A stretch of DNA of 64,000 nucleotides from Cokeromyces recurvatus (GCF_025118155.1 NW_026251399.1:558001-622000), one strand, 5' to 3'; shown: positions 12,701 through 28,549, counted from the first letter of the stretch. The notes: generated by a model not told the origin, from the sequence alone. Program-made: numbers and translations.

Positions 12701-13211
12701 AGTTAATATGAATACACCTGATTCATTTCATACTGCTCCATTAACAGAGGATAATTTAGAACGACAAATAAGCAGGAATCCTTTTGAAACGACACTATTT
12801 GTACAAAATTCTCCTGTTGCAACTCCTCAGTCGACCAATCCATTTGAAGCATCATCTTTGTTTAATGAGCACGAAGAATTAAACTCCTATAACAATACAG
12901 TGAATGCCTTTCATTCAACAAATCCATTTGAATATGAATCCTTGCCTGTTACACCTATTATAAGTAATCGAAGAAGCAATGATTTACAGGAAGAACACAT
13001 TAACAAAGAAAGTCCTCATAGAGATAATGGGATAAGACCAGCCATACATCAATTAAGTTTAAGTCTATCAAGACACAGTTTGAATAACTTAGAAGATAAG
13101 CAGAAATCATTGAAAAAGGAAAGTAATCATCATAAACTTAAGAATCCTTTCAAGCGAATATTATCTCGCTACTCAAGCAGCAAAGAGGAAGATAATCAAG
13201 CTGAACAATAA
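9791..13211 (+). CDS. WD40-repeat protein with C-terminal NPF motifs, interrupted by an in-frame TGA
   Basis: Eleven exons: 9791-9915, 9989-10076, 10165-10272, 10346-10519, 10605-10989, 11059-11150, 11223-11607, 11681-11792, 11864-11995, 12049-12280, 12369-13211. They give 892 codons, with one in-frame TGA at 11241-11243 (codon 331). The N-terminal half is a WD40 propeller, with repeats ending in NRLIIWKL, KRLSIIDTR, DAIVNIWDIR and GVMRYWTL. A charged helical region follows (SKAQSKLQKLKNEVKD). The C-terminal tail is disordered, rich in Asn/Ser, and holds NPFETT, NPFEAS, NPFEYE and NPFKRI. NPF is the known ligand of EH domains in endocytic proteins, so a trafficking adaptor role is possible but inferred. 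I do not recognise the exact orthologue. All other splice sites keep frame and composition is coding-like on both sides of the TGA. Confidence 0.7.
11241..11243 (+). other. Premature in-frame TGA in the WD40 gene
   Basis: In exon 7 the frame reads ICWSNI, TGA, PENIGTTTSDGVMRYW. The WD-repeat sequence is continuous on both sides and no alternative AG acceptor lies between 11223 and the TGA region that would skip it. The base after TGA is C. It may be a nonsense mutation, a base-call error, or a readthrough codon. Confidence 0.7.
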
Positions 13212-13790
13212 GCAAAACTAGGATACAATAAATAGGCTTATTGCAGCAAATTGATAACCTATCCATTAACATACTTTGTATAAACTATTTTATATTACAC
13301 ATACAAACATATTTTTTAATATTTTTTAAGAATAATATTATATTCATGTATAGTTGATTTGATTAAGAAATAAGCAGTAGCAGTGATATATAATATATAC
13401 AACTACAATATAATTGTATGTCATCTTATGGCTAAAAATTAGAATCTGCAGAAGGTTTAGTTGTTAATTATTTTTTTTTTTTAAAAAAAAACAATTTCAA
13501 TCATACAGCTTGAGATAGCTAATCTAAATAACATGCAAATTCATAAATAAAGCGGTAGTTTTCCTACATGCAACCTTATTATGCACCCTTTGTAGTTTTA
13601 ACTCAACATCTCTTTTGATTTTGAATTATATAAAAACATATAATATTTTTTTTTTTGTTTTTTTTAATAAATAATAATTAAAGATTGAATGTGCTCTAGA
13701 AAATAAAAACCAAAGGTATTAGTGAATCAAAAGCATTACTATTATAGGTTAACACGTATTTTTTTTATAAAAAAAAAGAGAAGAAATTAA
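13212..13790. other. Intergenic region upstream of the methyltransferase gene
   Basis: AT-rich DNA with several T runs (13469-13482, 13647-13665) and no supported coding segment. It contains the WD40 gene 3' end and the promoter of the next gene. Confidence 0.55.
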
Positions 13791-14642
13791 ATGGTTAAAG
13801 AAAAACGAATTATTGAAGATGAACCTCCAATCGCAACAATTGAAGGATGGGAAGATGGACAACCCTTTAAGCGGGGCATTCATAAACTAGACCGTTGGGC
13901 TTTACAGTCAGCAGATACGCTAACTATACATATTGGACCTCATGATATTGTGTTAGTACAAGACCCCCATTCAAATTATTTGGGTGGATATATTTGGCTT
14001 ACTTCAATTGTCTTCTGTTCTTATTTGGAAAGATTAAGTTCCAAAAGAGATAAAAGACACAGTTGGATCAACGTATTAGATCATGGAAAACGCTGGGTAG
14101 AGCTTGGTTCAGGAGTAGGATTAATTGGTATCATGTTACATAAATTAGGAATTGAAGATGTAACGATTACAGATATTGGAGAACTAGTTGAACAAATGGA
14201 GAAAAATGTAGAAGCGAATGGTATTCATGTTAAGTCTTTAACTGGTAGAAGAAAAAATGAATATGAAGATGGAACAATTATTGTAGATCCCTTATTATGG
14301 AACAACCAAGAAGAGATGGATAGTATTAAGAATGCAGGAAAAGAGATCGATTATATAGTAGCCTGTGACTGCATTTATTCAGAAGCAAGTGCAATAGATT
14401 TAGTGAAAACAATGGAGTATTTATCCAATGAAAATACAACGATTATTTGTATAAGTGAAGTTAGAAATCAAGCAGCTCAAGATAAGTTTATGTTAGAAGC
14501 TCAGGCAAGGTTTCAAGTCGAATTATTACCAGCTATTCAATGGCAAAAGAAGGTCAACCATCAAGTTGATTTTGATGAAACATTGAATCTTTATAGATTA
14601 CGTAAATCAAAAAAGCAGCATTCAAAACACGTCAAAAAATAG
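13791..14642 (+). CDS. Protein-lysine methyltransferase-like protein, methyltransferase family 16
   Basis: Single-exon gene of 283 aa. It has the class I SAM-dependent fold of family 16 (METTL21/VCP-KMT/EFM type). A glycine-rich SAM-binding motif I is seen at VELGSGVGLIGIML (about residues 103-116), an acidic residue after beta 2 at TDIGEL, and the family motif region DYIVACDCIYSEAS at about 187-200, where D/E-x-x-Y-like residues normally line the active site. Upstream, GGYIWLTS matches the substrate-proximal G-x-x-x-W region of this family (usually GxxxW followed by S/A). Members methylate lysines of chaperones or translation factors in the cytosol; the substrate here is unknown. The C-terminus is very basic (KSKKQHSKHVKK). 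Confidence 0.85.
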   Translation: MVKEKRIIEDEPPIATIEGWEDGQPFKRGIHKLDRWALQSADTLTIHIGPHDIVLVQDPHSNYLGGYIWLTSIVFCSYLERLSSKRDKRHSWINVLDHGKRWVELGSGVGLIGIMLHKLGIEDVTITDIGELVEQMEKNVEANGIHVKSLTGRRKNEYEDGTIIVDPLLWNNQEEMDSIKNAGKEIDYIVACDCIYSEASAIDLVKTMEYLSNENTTIICISEVRNQAAQDKFMLEAQARFQVELLPAIQWQKKVNHQVDFDETLNLYRLRKSKKQHSKHVKK

Positions 14643-15568
14643 CATCTTAACAAAAGAGGATCGTTTTTATTTTCATTATACACTTTACTATATATAATAA
14701 AAATTCATCACTTGGACGTACTAAATAAATATCATGACTATTATAACATTATTTATATTCATTTAGCAGTCTGCTGCAACGATAGTAAGTGTAAAGTGAC
14801 TATTGAATTCTAACAGTATAGAATGTATTCATAATATTACATTTAGAAAGCTTATCAACTTGATATACATATATCACTTATATTATTGCAGAGAGAATAG
14901 AAACTTCTCTTATCGACAATATTCCATTTATATTATAAACTCTTTCTGTACTCAATGTTGGTATATCTCAACATTATTTTTAACTGTGCCTTCGAGTAGT
15001 GACTGACAATATAATTTAATCTCCGGAACCCTCGAAAATAAATAAATAAATTAGGACTCAGGAAGTAGATTACACATAACAATGGCCTGGATCAATTCAA
15101 AATTCCAAAAGTATGAAGTGAATAGATTAATATTCTTTCGATTGCATTGTAATCAGTCAATAATGATAATTGATGAAGTCATTGCATAAAAAATGATTGA
15201 ATAAATACGCAGCTAAAAGTTGTATAAAGCTTTATGATTCGAATTGTCTGACTGTAGAAATAAGAGATTCGATGTGGGTATTCATTTCTACTACAATAAT
15301 ATATAAAGACAATGTAGTGCAAAAAAAAAAAAATGAGTCCATGTATCTATTAAAAAAAAAAAGCAACAATTTCCTTTCCTTTTTTGTATTTATTTTTTTA
15401 CTTCACAAATGGAGAGTTTTGAATTATTTCTTCCTTTTTTTTTTTTTCTCTCTCTTATCTTATTTAATATAGAAAAAAAGGTAAATCAAGTACGGAACTT
15501 AAAAATGTTTAAACGTTCACTAAATAATTTATTCTTAAGACAATAATAATTGCCCCACATTTAAGATA
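14643..15568. other. Intergenic region upstream of the DOCK gene
   Basis: AT-rich, with no supported gene. Short open frames at 14803-15006 and 15197-15472 have low-complexity or non-coding composition. A T/C-rich tract at 15428-15460 lies about 110 bp before the DOCK start. Confidence 0.55.
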
Positions 15569-18500
15569 ATGAAGTGGCTGCCTTTACCAAAAATAGCACA
15601 TGCAATTGCTATTTATCCATTTGATCCTTTAAATAGTATAAGGCCTATATCTACAGTTTCACATCAAAATAATTTAAATCAACATCATCATGATAGTATT
15701 TCCATTCACACAAATGCTTCAACTTCTTCTATCAATCTTGATCAACCCTCTACTAATCCAGAAGATTATAGTTGCTTATTACCTCTTGAAGTAGGTGATG
15801 AACTTTTTATAATTGAACAACAGGGTCAATGGTATAGAGGTTATGTATTGACTGTACTTGAGGAAGGTCGTAAGCCGAATAAAGCGCCAATAGGTTGCTT
15901 TCCACGAACACATGTACAAATTAAAGAATACATCGACATCGATCCTGATGAAGCTGATACAGCATTTCAATTTTGTCAATATCGCGATGTTTCAGATGTT
16001 TCATCACTAAGATCTAGCTTTGACATGCCGACTAATGGATTACTTCGATCCTACTCTGAATCCCATATCCAGTCTAGTAATAAGACAACTATACCAGAAC
16101 AACAAACAAATTCTTCTATTCGTCCTATTAGCTTTGATTTGGAAACATTAGATTTAAATAGAAAAAAATCGACTTCTTTACTTCGAGATAGTAATAATAT
16201 ACCCCCACCTTCATTACCACTTTCGAGATTTGAACAATCAACAGCTACTGGTAATTCGGAACCATTAGTTGATGAAATTGCAGCCTGTGTAAGTGAATGG
16301 AATAGCTTACTATATTCATACATCAATCAACGTCAATATAATACCTTCAATAAAGTGAGAGATAATATCAATTATTTATTTCAGGCACGAAGACAGCTTT
16401 TAGATCAAGCATTATCTAGAGAAGAATTGATTAAGCTTCGAAAGGAAATTGTTCAAAAAATGGTTATTAGTAATTTGGAGCAAGGTCATGAAATGATTAT
16501 TAGACATCCGGAAAAGGGTTATCAACTAGATGCTACAAATGCTTCTTTGAGTACAATTTATAAATTACACTGGAAATATTCTATTTATGCAAACAAAAAG
16601 CTATCTTCTTCGACTCTAATAGATAACAAAAGCGCAACTGTAACACATATAAAGGCTTCTTCTCCCAGTATCGAGCCATCAATGGCTCCTACTGATAATG
16701 GTATTGCATATAAAACAACTCAAATCGTATCTGGTCAGCCTCAAGCAAAGGGCGCTAAACTTTATCATATATTATTTGAATTAAAAGCCTGTGTCGCTCA
16801 TATCTGTCAACCTGGCGAGTTTACGGAGCTTTATTTTTCACTTTATTCTGCCAGTGAGCATAAGTTTTTAACTGAAAATTTTCTTGTCATCTTGAACTAT
16901 AATGGTATGCCAAAAGATGAAACACAGATTGGTAAATTACAAGCATTATTCATCGACTTGTCTCCACATGATATCTCTGAAAACCTCTATATGGTATGCC
17001 ATATCATTCGATTGGGAGGAATGAAATTTTCAGACGGTAAAGACCATTTTGCAAGTATCAGTAGTCATACCTCACAATTTTTTCATACCAATAAACATTT
17101 TCATCCACCTTTTCAAAAGCAATCAACAGCATTTGTAAATACAGCAACGACACAACATATGTGTCGGCGACCATTTGGCTGTGCTGTTCTAAAGTTGAAT
17201 AGCTTATCAATTCTTCAACACAATAATGAGGATATTCAAAAATCAACCCTTGAGTATGATATGCCTATTTATACAGCTACTACTGAATCTAACTATTCAA
17301 CGTTACATGAGGACATTATTTCTAATAACATGAAAGAATTTTCAAAGAACACGAGAGCAGATCTATTACGCGTCTCAGTTCGCTCCTTTTATGGCATCCT
17401 GACCTCTATACTGAATACAAATGCAGCTTTATTACATGGTATTCCTCATACTTTACGATTAGGTTTTGCCGATGTTGCATTCCCTAATGACAGTCGTAAC
17501 GATCTTTATATTAAACTTGAATTAGGTGACTTTAGTCAGCTTGGTCGGTCTCGTAATATTCAGGTTACAATATGTGTTCGTGATAATAGAACAGGCGAGA
17601 TCATTAAGAGTGCTATCGTAATGGGTGCTGGGGCTCGACCTGTTAGTTATTGGGAAAGTACAGTGATTTATCATGAACAGAGGCCAAAATGGGGAGAATT
17701 AATCAAGATAAACATTAAGGATGTACAACAATGGGAACGATCTCATGTCTTCTTAACTATCAAGCATCGTAGTAGCAACTTTAATGGAAATATTTCTTCC
17801 AACAACAACAACAATAATAATAATAATAATCTTATTAGTAATACAAGTATAACTTTACCTATTGCAGGAAATACCAAGTCCCCAGGAACTACTTCAGTTG
17901 TCTCTACTTCAACAGGAGGAGGAGAAAAGATCTTGGCTATGGGATTTTTACCTTTATTTATGCCCCCTATGCATCGTGATTTTATTGCTGATGGCACACA
18001 TACACTTTATTTGTATAAATATGATCGTCAATGCTCAATGACTCGTTTTTATCTGGATAGTTTGCCTTGGTGTGCACGATCTACAGAGCCATCTAACACT
18101 TATCATCAGGCAATGACAGACTCAACTATGAAGGTATCACGGCCTTATTATTGGAATAATACAACAGGAAGTTCTGGTAAACTAGGTCATCGTCATTCGC
18201 CATCCTCTCAAAGTTTTCAGAGTACAACTAGTTCCTTTGCTTCAACAATAGGCGCACCTTTAAATACAATAAGCGCTTCTACAAGTATGAATGATATTAC
18301 AGCATCTCAACAACAACAATCTTCAAATTCAAATAATAACAAACTTGTATTATTACGTGATACAGTCACGTTATCGACTTATCTATGTTCAAACAAACTT
18401 ACTCAAAATAAAACCCTTGTCAAATTATTAAACTGGCAAATGTTATTGTCAGATTTCGAGGACAATGGTACCTCAATGCTACTCTCTGTGTTGGATCAGC

Positions 18501-21500
18501 TTACATTTATTGGAGAAGTAGAAGTTGTAAAGTTTTTGAGTGACATCTTTGATGCGCTCTTAGATATTATGGCTTGTTATCAGCAGGAGGAACTCGTCAG
18601 CAGAGAAATTAATGATCAAGTGATGGCGGCTATAATTTGGTTATTAGGTATTGTTCAAGACAGACGATTTAGTAACTTTCGACCTGTGCTAGACGTTTAT
18701 ATTGAGAATAGATTCTCATTACAACGAGACAATGGCCATACACCTGAGCATATGAACAGTCATTATAAGCCTATAATTGAAAAGGAAGAAGCGACTTATA
18801 AATGTCTTATCAAAAGCTTAACGCGTTTATGCGAGTCCCTAGGAGATGCATCTAAAGCAAAATTATTACGTAGTAGTATGAAAGTATGGGATTACTTGTT
18901 TAAATTTATCGTCCGATCACGTTTAAGTCAAGTTCAAAGCGGGAATAATAATAACGATGATGATGATGATGATAAATTTAAAACGAGTATGGAACAATTG
19001 ATAAGCGCAATCACCTTCATTATGAATCCCGAGCATCCTAGCTCAATGATCGGTACACAAACATTATGTCTTCAATATTTTGCGGATATTTTAGTAGAAT
19101 TGCAAAAGATATTTCCTTCTCAGTATGTAGTTGGTGTTGCTGTCTCATTTATAGATGCTTGCTCTCATGTCACCGGTAGGCTTGTAGGGTTCAAGCTTGC
19201 AATGATCTTAAATATCGCAAGGGGTCCTATCTTTAATGATCCTTCTTGTAGACTTGAGATGTCAAACCATATTTTTCGATGGATTCGACTTTGGATAAAC
19301 TCATATATGACAACCGCGAAGGATGTGATCTTTGCTAGACAAGTAGAACAACAACAAGATAGTCATCAACAACAGATACGATTACCTCGATCACAATGGA
19401 TTGAAAATTTAAGGTTATCGATTACTATCATGAGTGAGCTATTAGAGAAGGTGAGGAAGTCATTTGGTATCAATTCCTCAGGATTGACATCTTCCAATAT
19501 TTCGTCACCTTCTATTAGCAATCTTTCTCGCCCTACATCATTTGCTGCTACTACTACTACTACTACAACAACAACAACAACAACGACAGATGATGATAAC
19601 AGTATTCTTAATAATCAGGAGCCTTCTCAATCATTGATTGACTTCAGTCTGATAATAGATGAAGCACTTCAATTGGTTCCACAATTGTTAAATGCCTATA
19701 AAGACGTTCAAAGACTGACAATTCAAGCTATATATGCATCTAGTCCTCTATCTGCCTCTGCTGTCGTAGATACGTCCTCAAATAATATGGGATCAAATCC
19801 CTCTTCTCGTCGTCATTCGCGCCAATCGTTTTCTATTTTGAGAGAGCGATCAAGCTCTGCAAGTAGTAGCAACCATTTGAAAAATCCATTCATGTCTTCA
19901 GAAATTTTACAAGAGATTCAGGGGCAACATCGTAAGTCAAATTCTGTAGGAAATGGTGGGACTATATCTTTAAGTCATGCGTCTAGTATTGGGAGTACGT
20001 TTGTCTCAGGGGCAAACAGCAATGCCCATTCAACTATCGTGTGTAGCAACAACGGTGGCAACAAATCATCGTTTCCGGTAGTCCTCAAAGCCTTAGCCAA
20101 CTCACCCATGACACCTTTTCCAAATACCTATCCTTTTCAACCACCACCACCACCACCACTATCATCATCACCATCAGCATCAGCAGCAGCAGCGCTTACA
20201 ACATTGACTCATCAAGACCTTTTAACAGATAATTATACAGCTATGGTCAGTACAGGCCTATTGGATTTGACTGTAGTCTTATTAGAATTGTTTTATCTTA
20301 CACCACGCCAACAATGGATCAAATTTATTAAGAAATTGTATGAACATGATGGAATCCAGGACACTACTGATTTTTTGCGTAAAATTGTTTATACATGCAT
20401 GGGCATTCTTTTTGGTGATAATGTGATGATGTTAGAAGAGTCTAGTTTAACTGTAGATGGTATGGTGAGATGTGAGGAAGATGAGACACGAGACAGAAGG
20501 AAAATACCTCAAAATTGGTTAAATTTAAATGTTATAGCCCATCAAATTGTACTTTGTCATATTTTGGAACCTATAGCGTCCGCCTTTGAACAGCCTATGT
20601 TTATACCTGCAGAAAGAAGTTACAAGGAATTATTTGATGATATCCTTGGGCACCAACCTGCTTTATCGCCTGTGAGTGAAGATGTTTCTCTATCTTCTAA
20701 TCATTCAGAGATAGAACAACAACGAGAGAAAAGAAATAGTATGGCAAGTGCTAAAGATAATAACAACTCGAAAAATAATAAAGGGATGACAGAGAATGAA
20801 TCTATCTTACTTTTATGGCGTGTTTACTTTGTCGGCTTCTTGCGTGTCATAGGAAGCCCCCATCTAGAGGTCTCTGAATTTATGCCTCAAGTACAACGTG
20901 CGGTATGGAAGATCATTGGAAATATGCGAGGTGAGCTTGGAGCGAAGATTATATTGTCATTATGGAATTTAGCAGGAAAAGTAGGAAGCCTTGAAACGGT
21001 TCCTAACATGCTATTTGACAATGAAACTAATAAACCCCTACAACACGGTAGTAGTGATGAAAGTAATCCTAATCAATCCATCTCAACAACAGATTCTATC
21101 ATTTTTTCAGATGATACAGGATTTAGAAAAAGTATCACATCTGTGAACGATCATCATGATCCTAACACAGTATCAACACCTATTCATCATTATTCGACTC
21201 GAAATAGTATACGTATCGCTCCAACTGATGAAATTTCATTTTCTTCTATTCAGGGGAAGCATGAGGGTAATGAACAACGATCGCAGCCCATCAAATCGTA
21301 TGTTTCATTTTTGCAGGCAGACTTGGCTTATTTTATTTTAAGTCCTATGTGTGCTGCTTGTTTGACTTTACACGACCGTATTCGCGTGAATTCCCTTTCT
21401 ATCATTGCTGATATTATGGCTATTGAACTTTATTCCTTTGGTGAACTATGCCATGTACAGCATACGTTAATTAGTACCTTGGACCGACTTGTGATGTCCG

Positions 21501-23605
21501 AGAATAAAGGAGATGAAGTCATTTGTGCTCGTATTTCAATTGAGCTTAATAAGGCATTAGAACAACGGCTACAGTCCGATGGTAGAGATGATCTTCTTAT
21601 GGTCGGGAAACGGTCTGTTGATTCCTTGTGTAAATTCATGGGCCTCTTATTGCAAATTAGAAGTTTACCTTCAAACGACAATGAATATATGGATGAACGT
21701 ATCACGGCAACCTTGAAGCTTATGAAGTTCATTCAAGTGATTGAAAGAGAGGAAATATATATTAAATATGTACATCAGTTGGTACAACTCCACCTTGATA
21801 GTCGTAACTTTATTGAAGCTGCCTTAACCTTACGGTTTCATGCTGATCTTCTTCAATGGAACCCTAATGATAGTTTAATAGAGATTCCTGAACTTTCATT
21901 ACCTATACAGAGCTCCTTTATTCGAAAGGAGGGCTTGTATATGAAAATGATGACTTACTTGGATCAAGGCAATGCCTGGGAGCTTTGCATAGAACTTTGC
22001 AAAGAACTTGCATACGAATATGAAACGACCATTTTTGATTATGCTAAATTAAGTGATGTCCTGCAGCGCCAGGCCATCTTTGCTGATAATATTGTCAAGA
22101 AGGAGCGTTGCTTTACAGAGTACTTTCGAGTTGGCTTCTATGGACGAGGCTTCCCAGCTAGTAATCGAAATAGACAGTATATTTATCGTGGACTTGAATG
22201 GGAAAAGATGGGCTCCTTTATCGAAAGAATGCAAAATAGACATCCTAATGCACAGTTGCTTCCCAGCAAGATATCAGCTGCTATATCCATGACGGATGAA
22301 CAAGTAAAGGAACTAAATAGTACCTTGGATGGACAATATTTACAAATCACGTCTGTTACTCCCATTCCTGACTTTGAGAATGTTCTTTGTCTTTCTAATC
22401 CAAACGCACCTGACTATATCAAGGAGTATTATTCTTTTAATAGTGTTTCAAAATTCTCATTTTCTCGTCCTATCGTAAAGGAATCCTCTTCTGATGATAC
22501 TGCAACAAAATCCCCGGAGTCTGACTTTTTGAATCTATGGATAGAAAAAGTTGAATTTGAATGTGAGGACAAGTTTCCGACAATCGTTCGTCGATCTAAA
22601 ATTATTAAGTCTCACGTGAGTGTAATTTCACCCATCGAAAATGCTGTTATAGCCGTTGAGAACAAGAACAAGGAGTTGATTTCATTAGAAAAAAAATACT
22701 CTTCTATTTACCTCGATCGTCCTACTTCTAGTTTACCAAATCAACCTATAAACATTAGTCCATTTTCAATGTCCTTAAACGGTGCTGTAGATGCCCCTGT
22801 CAATGGTGGTATCCCATTATATAAAAAAGCATTTTTAAGTAAAGAGTACTGGGAAAAAAATTCTGATATGAGACAATGGATTTATAGACTACAATCTGCT
22901 ATTGAAGATCAGGTAATACAGTGAAAAATGAAAAAAGAAAAAAAAAAAGCATAACATTGAAATCTATTTTCTCTCTCTTTTCTTTTCTTTTTTCTTTTTT
23001 TTTATAAGGTTTTGATTATTGAAAAATGTTTAGATACCCATAATAAACTTGTAAGCAATGAAATGCGGCCATTTCATACTACAATAACAGAATGTAAGTC
23101 ATATATATGTATATATATAATATCAATATTGATCTTTTACACTTTATACATAATAGTTTTCCACAAGAATTTTGCTGATGAAATTAGGGGAATTAAAGAA
23201 AAGAACTTGAAAGAAGAAAGATCGAATGCATCTGTTATAACAACTGGATCTGCAGATGGTCGTCGTCGTCGTCGTTCTACGTTATCCAGTGGAACAGCAG
23301 AGAGTATACATCATAGTTCACGTCAATCTTATGATGATACGGTCACGAAGACAAATGCTTATCAACAAACTAATCCACCTGTATTACCAAATATTCCTGT
23401 CATGTCACCTATTAGTCGAGCCTTTTCTATTCGAACACCTATTATGGAAAATTTTCCATCTGTTTTCCAAAATGGTGTCAATCAGACTACCATGTCTCGA
23501 GCAGAAAGTTTATCACGTACGTTAAAAATCTCACTTCGTAAAAAATCCCGCAAGAAAACGCAAAGTACGGATAACATTACATTCAATAATAACTCTAATA
23601 CATAA
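15569..23605 (+). CDS. DOCK-family Rho GTPase guanine nucleotide exchange factor
   Basis: Exons 15569-22912, 23009-23093 and 23157-23605 give 2,625 aa, longer than animal DOCK180 (about 1,865). An N-terminal SH3-like domain covers about residues 10-125 (IAIYPFDPL ... EVGDELFIIEQQGQWYRGYV). A C2-like DHR-1 domain lies at about 630-830 (NDLYIKLELGDFSQLGRSRN). A helical armadillo-like region follows. The catalytic DHR-2 domain is at about 2040-2490; its nucleotide-sensor helix region is seen as GAVDAPVNGGIPLYKKAFL, where the Val of VNGG corresponds to the magnesium-excluding sensor. Splicing restores EFFHKNFADEI near the end of DHR-2. Serine/threonine/asparagine-rich linkers interrupt the middle. 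Such GEFs activate Rac or Cdc42 at the plasma membrane, controlling actin and polarised growth. The huge first exon is unusual in this window. Confidence 0.92.
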
Positions 23606-24005
23606 TTTCTTTCATGCACTTCTTTATATCAATATGATACTATGCAACTATTTTATAATAAAGCAATGCTATATATATATATAAATAAGAAAAACTTTAA
23701 TATACATACATACATACATACATGCATACATACAAATATACGACTTACATAAAAAAAAAAGGATAAATATATTGAATATAGTAATATACAATTAACGTGT
23801 AATATATTTTGCATTTGCTTGTGTATGAATAATGAAATATGTATATAAAAAAGGAATTAAAAGTTCGGTATTATGCTAATAACATATGTAGGTAGTTTAT
23901 GAAGAAGGAAATGAGATAAAAGGCACGATAATGATATTTAATCAATTCAAGAAAAAAAGAAAAAAAGAAAAGAGAAAATCAAAACTCTCATTTTCTTCTG
24001 TTAGA
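23606..24005. other. Convergent intergenic region between DOCK and SRPK genes
   Basis: Contains the two 3' ends. A CATA/ATAC microsatellite lies at about 23701-23735. No gene is seen. Confidence 0.6.
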
Positions 24006-26088
<2,083 letters not shown>

Positions 26089-26143
26089 TTCGTTTAATTA
26101 TTTGTTTGTTAAAAAAAAAAAAAAAAAAAAAAGTAAATAACTA

Positions 26144-26199
<56 letters not shown>

Positions 26200-28549
26200 A
26201 TGCTCTTTTTTGGAACAGATAGTCACTCATTCAAAAAAATAAAAATAAAAATAAAAATAAAAATAAAAAATACATATTTGTACATATACCCTTGAATCTT
26301 TTAACCCTAAAATTGGCTTGTATTGTATTTACTATACAAACAATTCATGTTTTATCATTTTTTGCTTGGCTGTCAATTCAATTTGTAAAGACACTAGTTA
26401 AAATAAATTGGCTCTTAATAATTATATTGTAAGAATAAAAGTAATTTATGCGTTGTTAATATGAATACTACTTTATAGATTGAAATATTAATTAATGAAA
26501 TGTATCTAATTCACTAGATATTATGGGAATTTTCTTTTCTTTTTTTTTTTGATAAGGATGGCCAAAATTGATAGCTTCACTAAAATGGTTTGAGTTGCTA
26601 CATATATACATAAAAAAAAAAAGTGAAAAGCACATATATCAAATAGAGTACTGAATGTTAAACTGACTAAATAAAGCAATACTTTATGAAAGAAAGTTAC
26701 TTAGGGGCTGATATAGCCATAGTTTTTTAAAGAAAATTTCAACTATTTTCTTTTTTTTTAGAGATATACGCTACTGCTTTGGAATTCATTCTTATGATTT
26801 TAATCATTTTAAAAGCTAATGAGTCGTGCAGAGTTAGTAGTAGCAACTAGAAACGATTAAAAATCAAAATATCCTATTATTCCTTCAAATTCAATAGAAC
26901 TAATGAGCAATATTCATATGATTATCCAATTTATAGAATATTAAAAATTGAAAGCGATCATTTAACCCATTATTTCTTCATATATTTAGATTATGGAAAA
27001 TGATATCTGTTGATGAACAATAGATAGTTTGTACATTGATCAAAGCTTCAAGGATAAGATTTAAGCAAAGATTCGCTATAACTAATACATTTTACGCGAA
27101 GAACTAGATGGTTAGTTTCTAATAAATCAATATTCTGAAATACTGACATAGATATAAATCAACTTTTCATTCTGTATACTGTTACTTTATGAAATATATA
27201 TAAATATATATTAAAGGGGAGGAGGGGCAATCCACATAAACAGTCCTTCTTTACATTAGATAACAATATACGACATTACCAATTTGTAGTCCAAGAAAAT
27301 ATCTTACCAGTTTTGAATAAAAAAAAAAAAAAAGTTTGAAACATACACACATGTGCCCTTTTCACTGATAAATTCTCAAAAACTTTAACAGATTAAATAA
27401 ATTTAAATATTGCTTGTAAGCATCAACTACCACAAATCTTCCAATTAAAGAAAAAATAAATGCAAAGAATAACAAGCTGAAGAGAAAAGGAAGAATAATG
27501 ATTTTAAATATCGATTTGCATTCTGTCATCATTTAAAGGAAGCTAAAGAGAATACATTCGAATCCTTTCAATCTTGAATGAAATTGAGTATGAGAATCAA
27601 TTCCGAGTTCACTATTACCTTATTTAAAGAAAAAAGAAGAAAAAAACGTCAGCAGAAATAGCTTTTAAAGAGTCCATGATGACTTTTGAACATTTTTGGG
27701 AAGTATCTTCATCCATTGATATCTATATTTAATTTTATTATTTTTTAGGTAAATCACTGTACAACGTATATGTATAAGGAAAAAAAAAATATATTATTTT
27801 AACCAAAAATATGTTTGTTTAATAACAGTTTTTAAATGAACGTGTATTCTAGATCTCAATGATGTGCATTGAAGATAGTCTCCGCTTCAAAACTGGAGTT
27901 AGGTAAAACGCTTGTTCCTTTTTTTTCTCTCTTTTTTTTTAAGGTACAAGAATTTTATAAACTGATCATCTATAATTATGATTGTTGACATCTTTGTTAA
28001 ACAAAGATAATGTGCTATAATAAACGAATACATGGAGAAATCTTAAAGTGATGTCTATTAATTCATGTAATACTTGGAATAATTTTCTTTTTAAGGTAAA
28101 CCCAGTTCTTTCTTGTCATACCCTAACCCTAAGAAAAAATGAAATAAAATAAAAAGATCTTGATTTTTCCTCGCCAGATATATACTTAATTTATATCTAA
28201 CTTGGAGAAAATAGATGAATATTAGTAGAAAAGAAAAAAGAAAGATGTTAGTTGTCAAAGAAGTAGTAAGACTTTGGGGTTTTTTTTTGGAATCCTGGAA
28301 TGGAATAATAAAAAATAAAAAGATAAAAAGTGAAAGAACAGAAGAGAGATATAAAGAATAGCTTTAAATAAAGTATACAAGCACATGTAATCATGAATGA
28401 TTTTTTTTTTTACTTTAACAGTGGCAAATAAAATAAAATCTATTTTTAACAACTTCTTTTTTTTTTTAAGGAGTATATAAAAAAGAACAAGAAAAGTATT
28501 GTCAAGGTTATTTTCTTTTTATTTTTCTTTTTCTTTTCTGTTTAATATC
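26089..28549. other. Long divergent intergenic region between SRPK and the acidic Q-rich gene
   Basis: About 2.5 kb of AT-rich DNA without a supported gene. It starts (SRPK side) with an A22 run (26111-26132) and a T51 run (26146-26196). Two copies of the AACCCTAA motif occur, one at about 26303-26310 and a double one at about 28121-28133. It holds both promoters. I looked for tRNA and other small RNA signatures and found none that hold. Confidence 0.55.
26111..26196. repeat. Poly-A run followed by poly-T run upstream of SRPK
   Basis: A22 at 26111-26132 and T51 at 26146-26196 are separated by 13 bp. On the SRPK coding strand this gives a long A run, then a T run ending about 22 bp before the start codon. 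The pair can form an A/T hairpin. Confidence 0.85.

Noticed and set aside
15229..15260. TTCGAA motif resembling a tRNA T-loop B box
   Set aside because: No A box upstream and no acceptor stem could be drawn. No tRNA gene is supported in the window.
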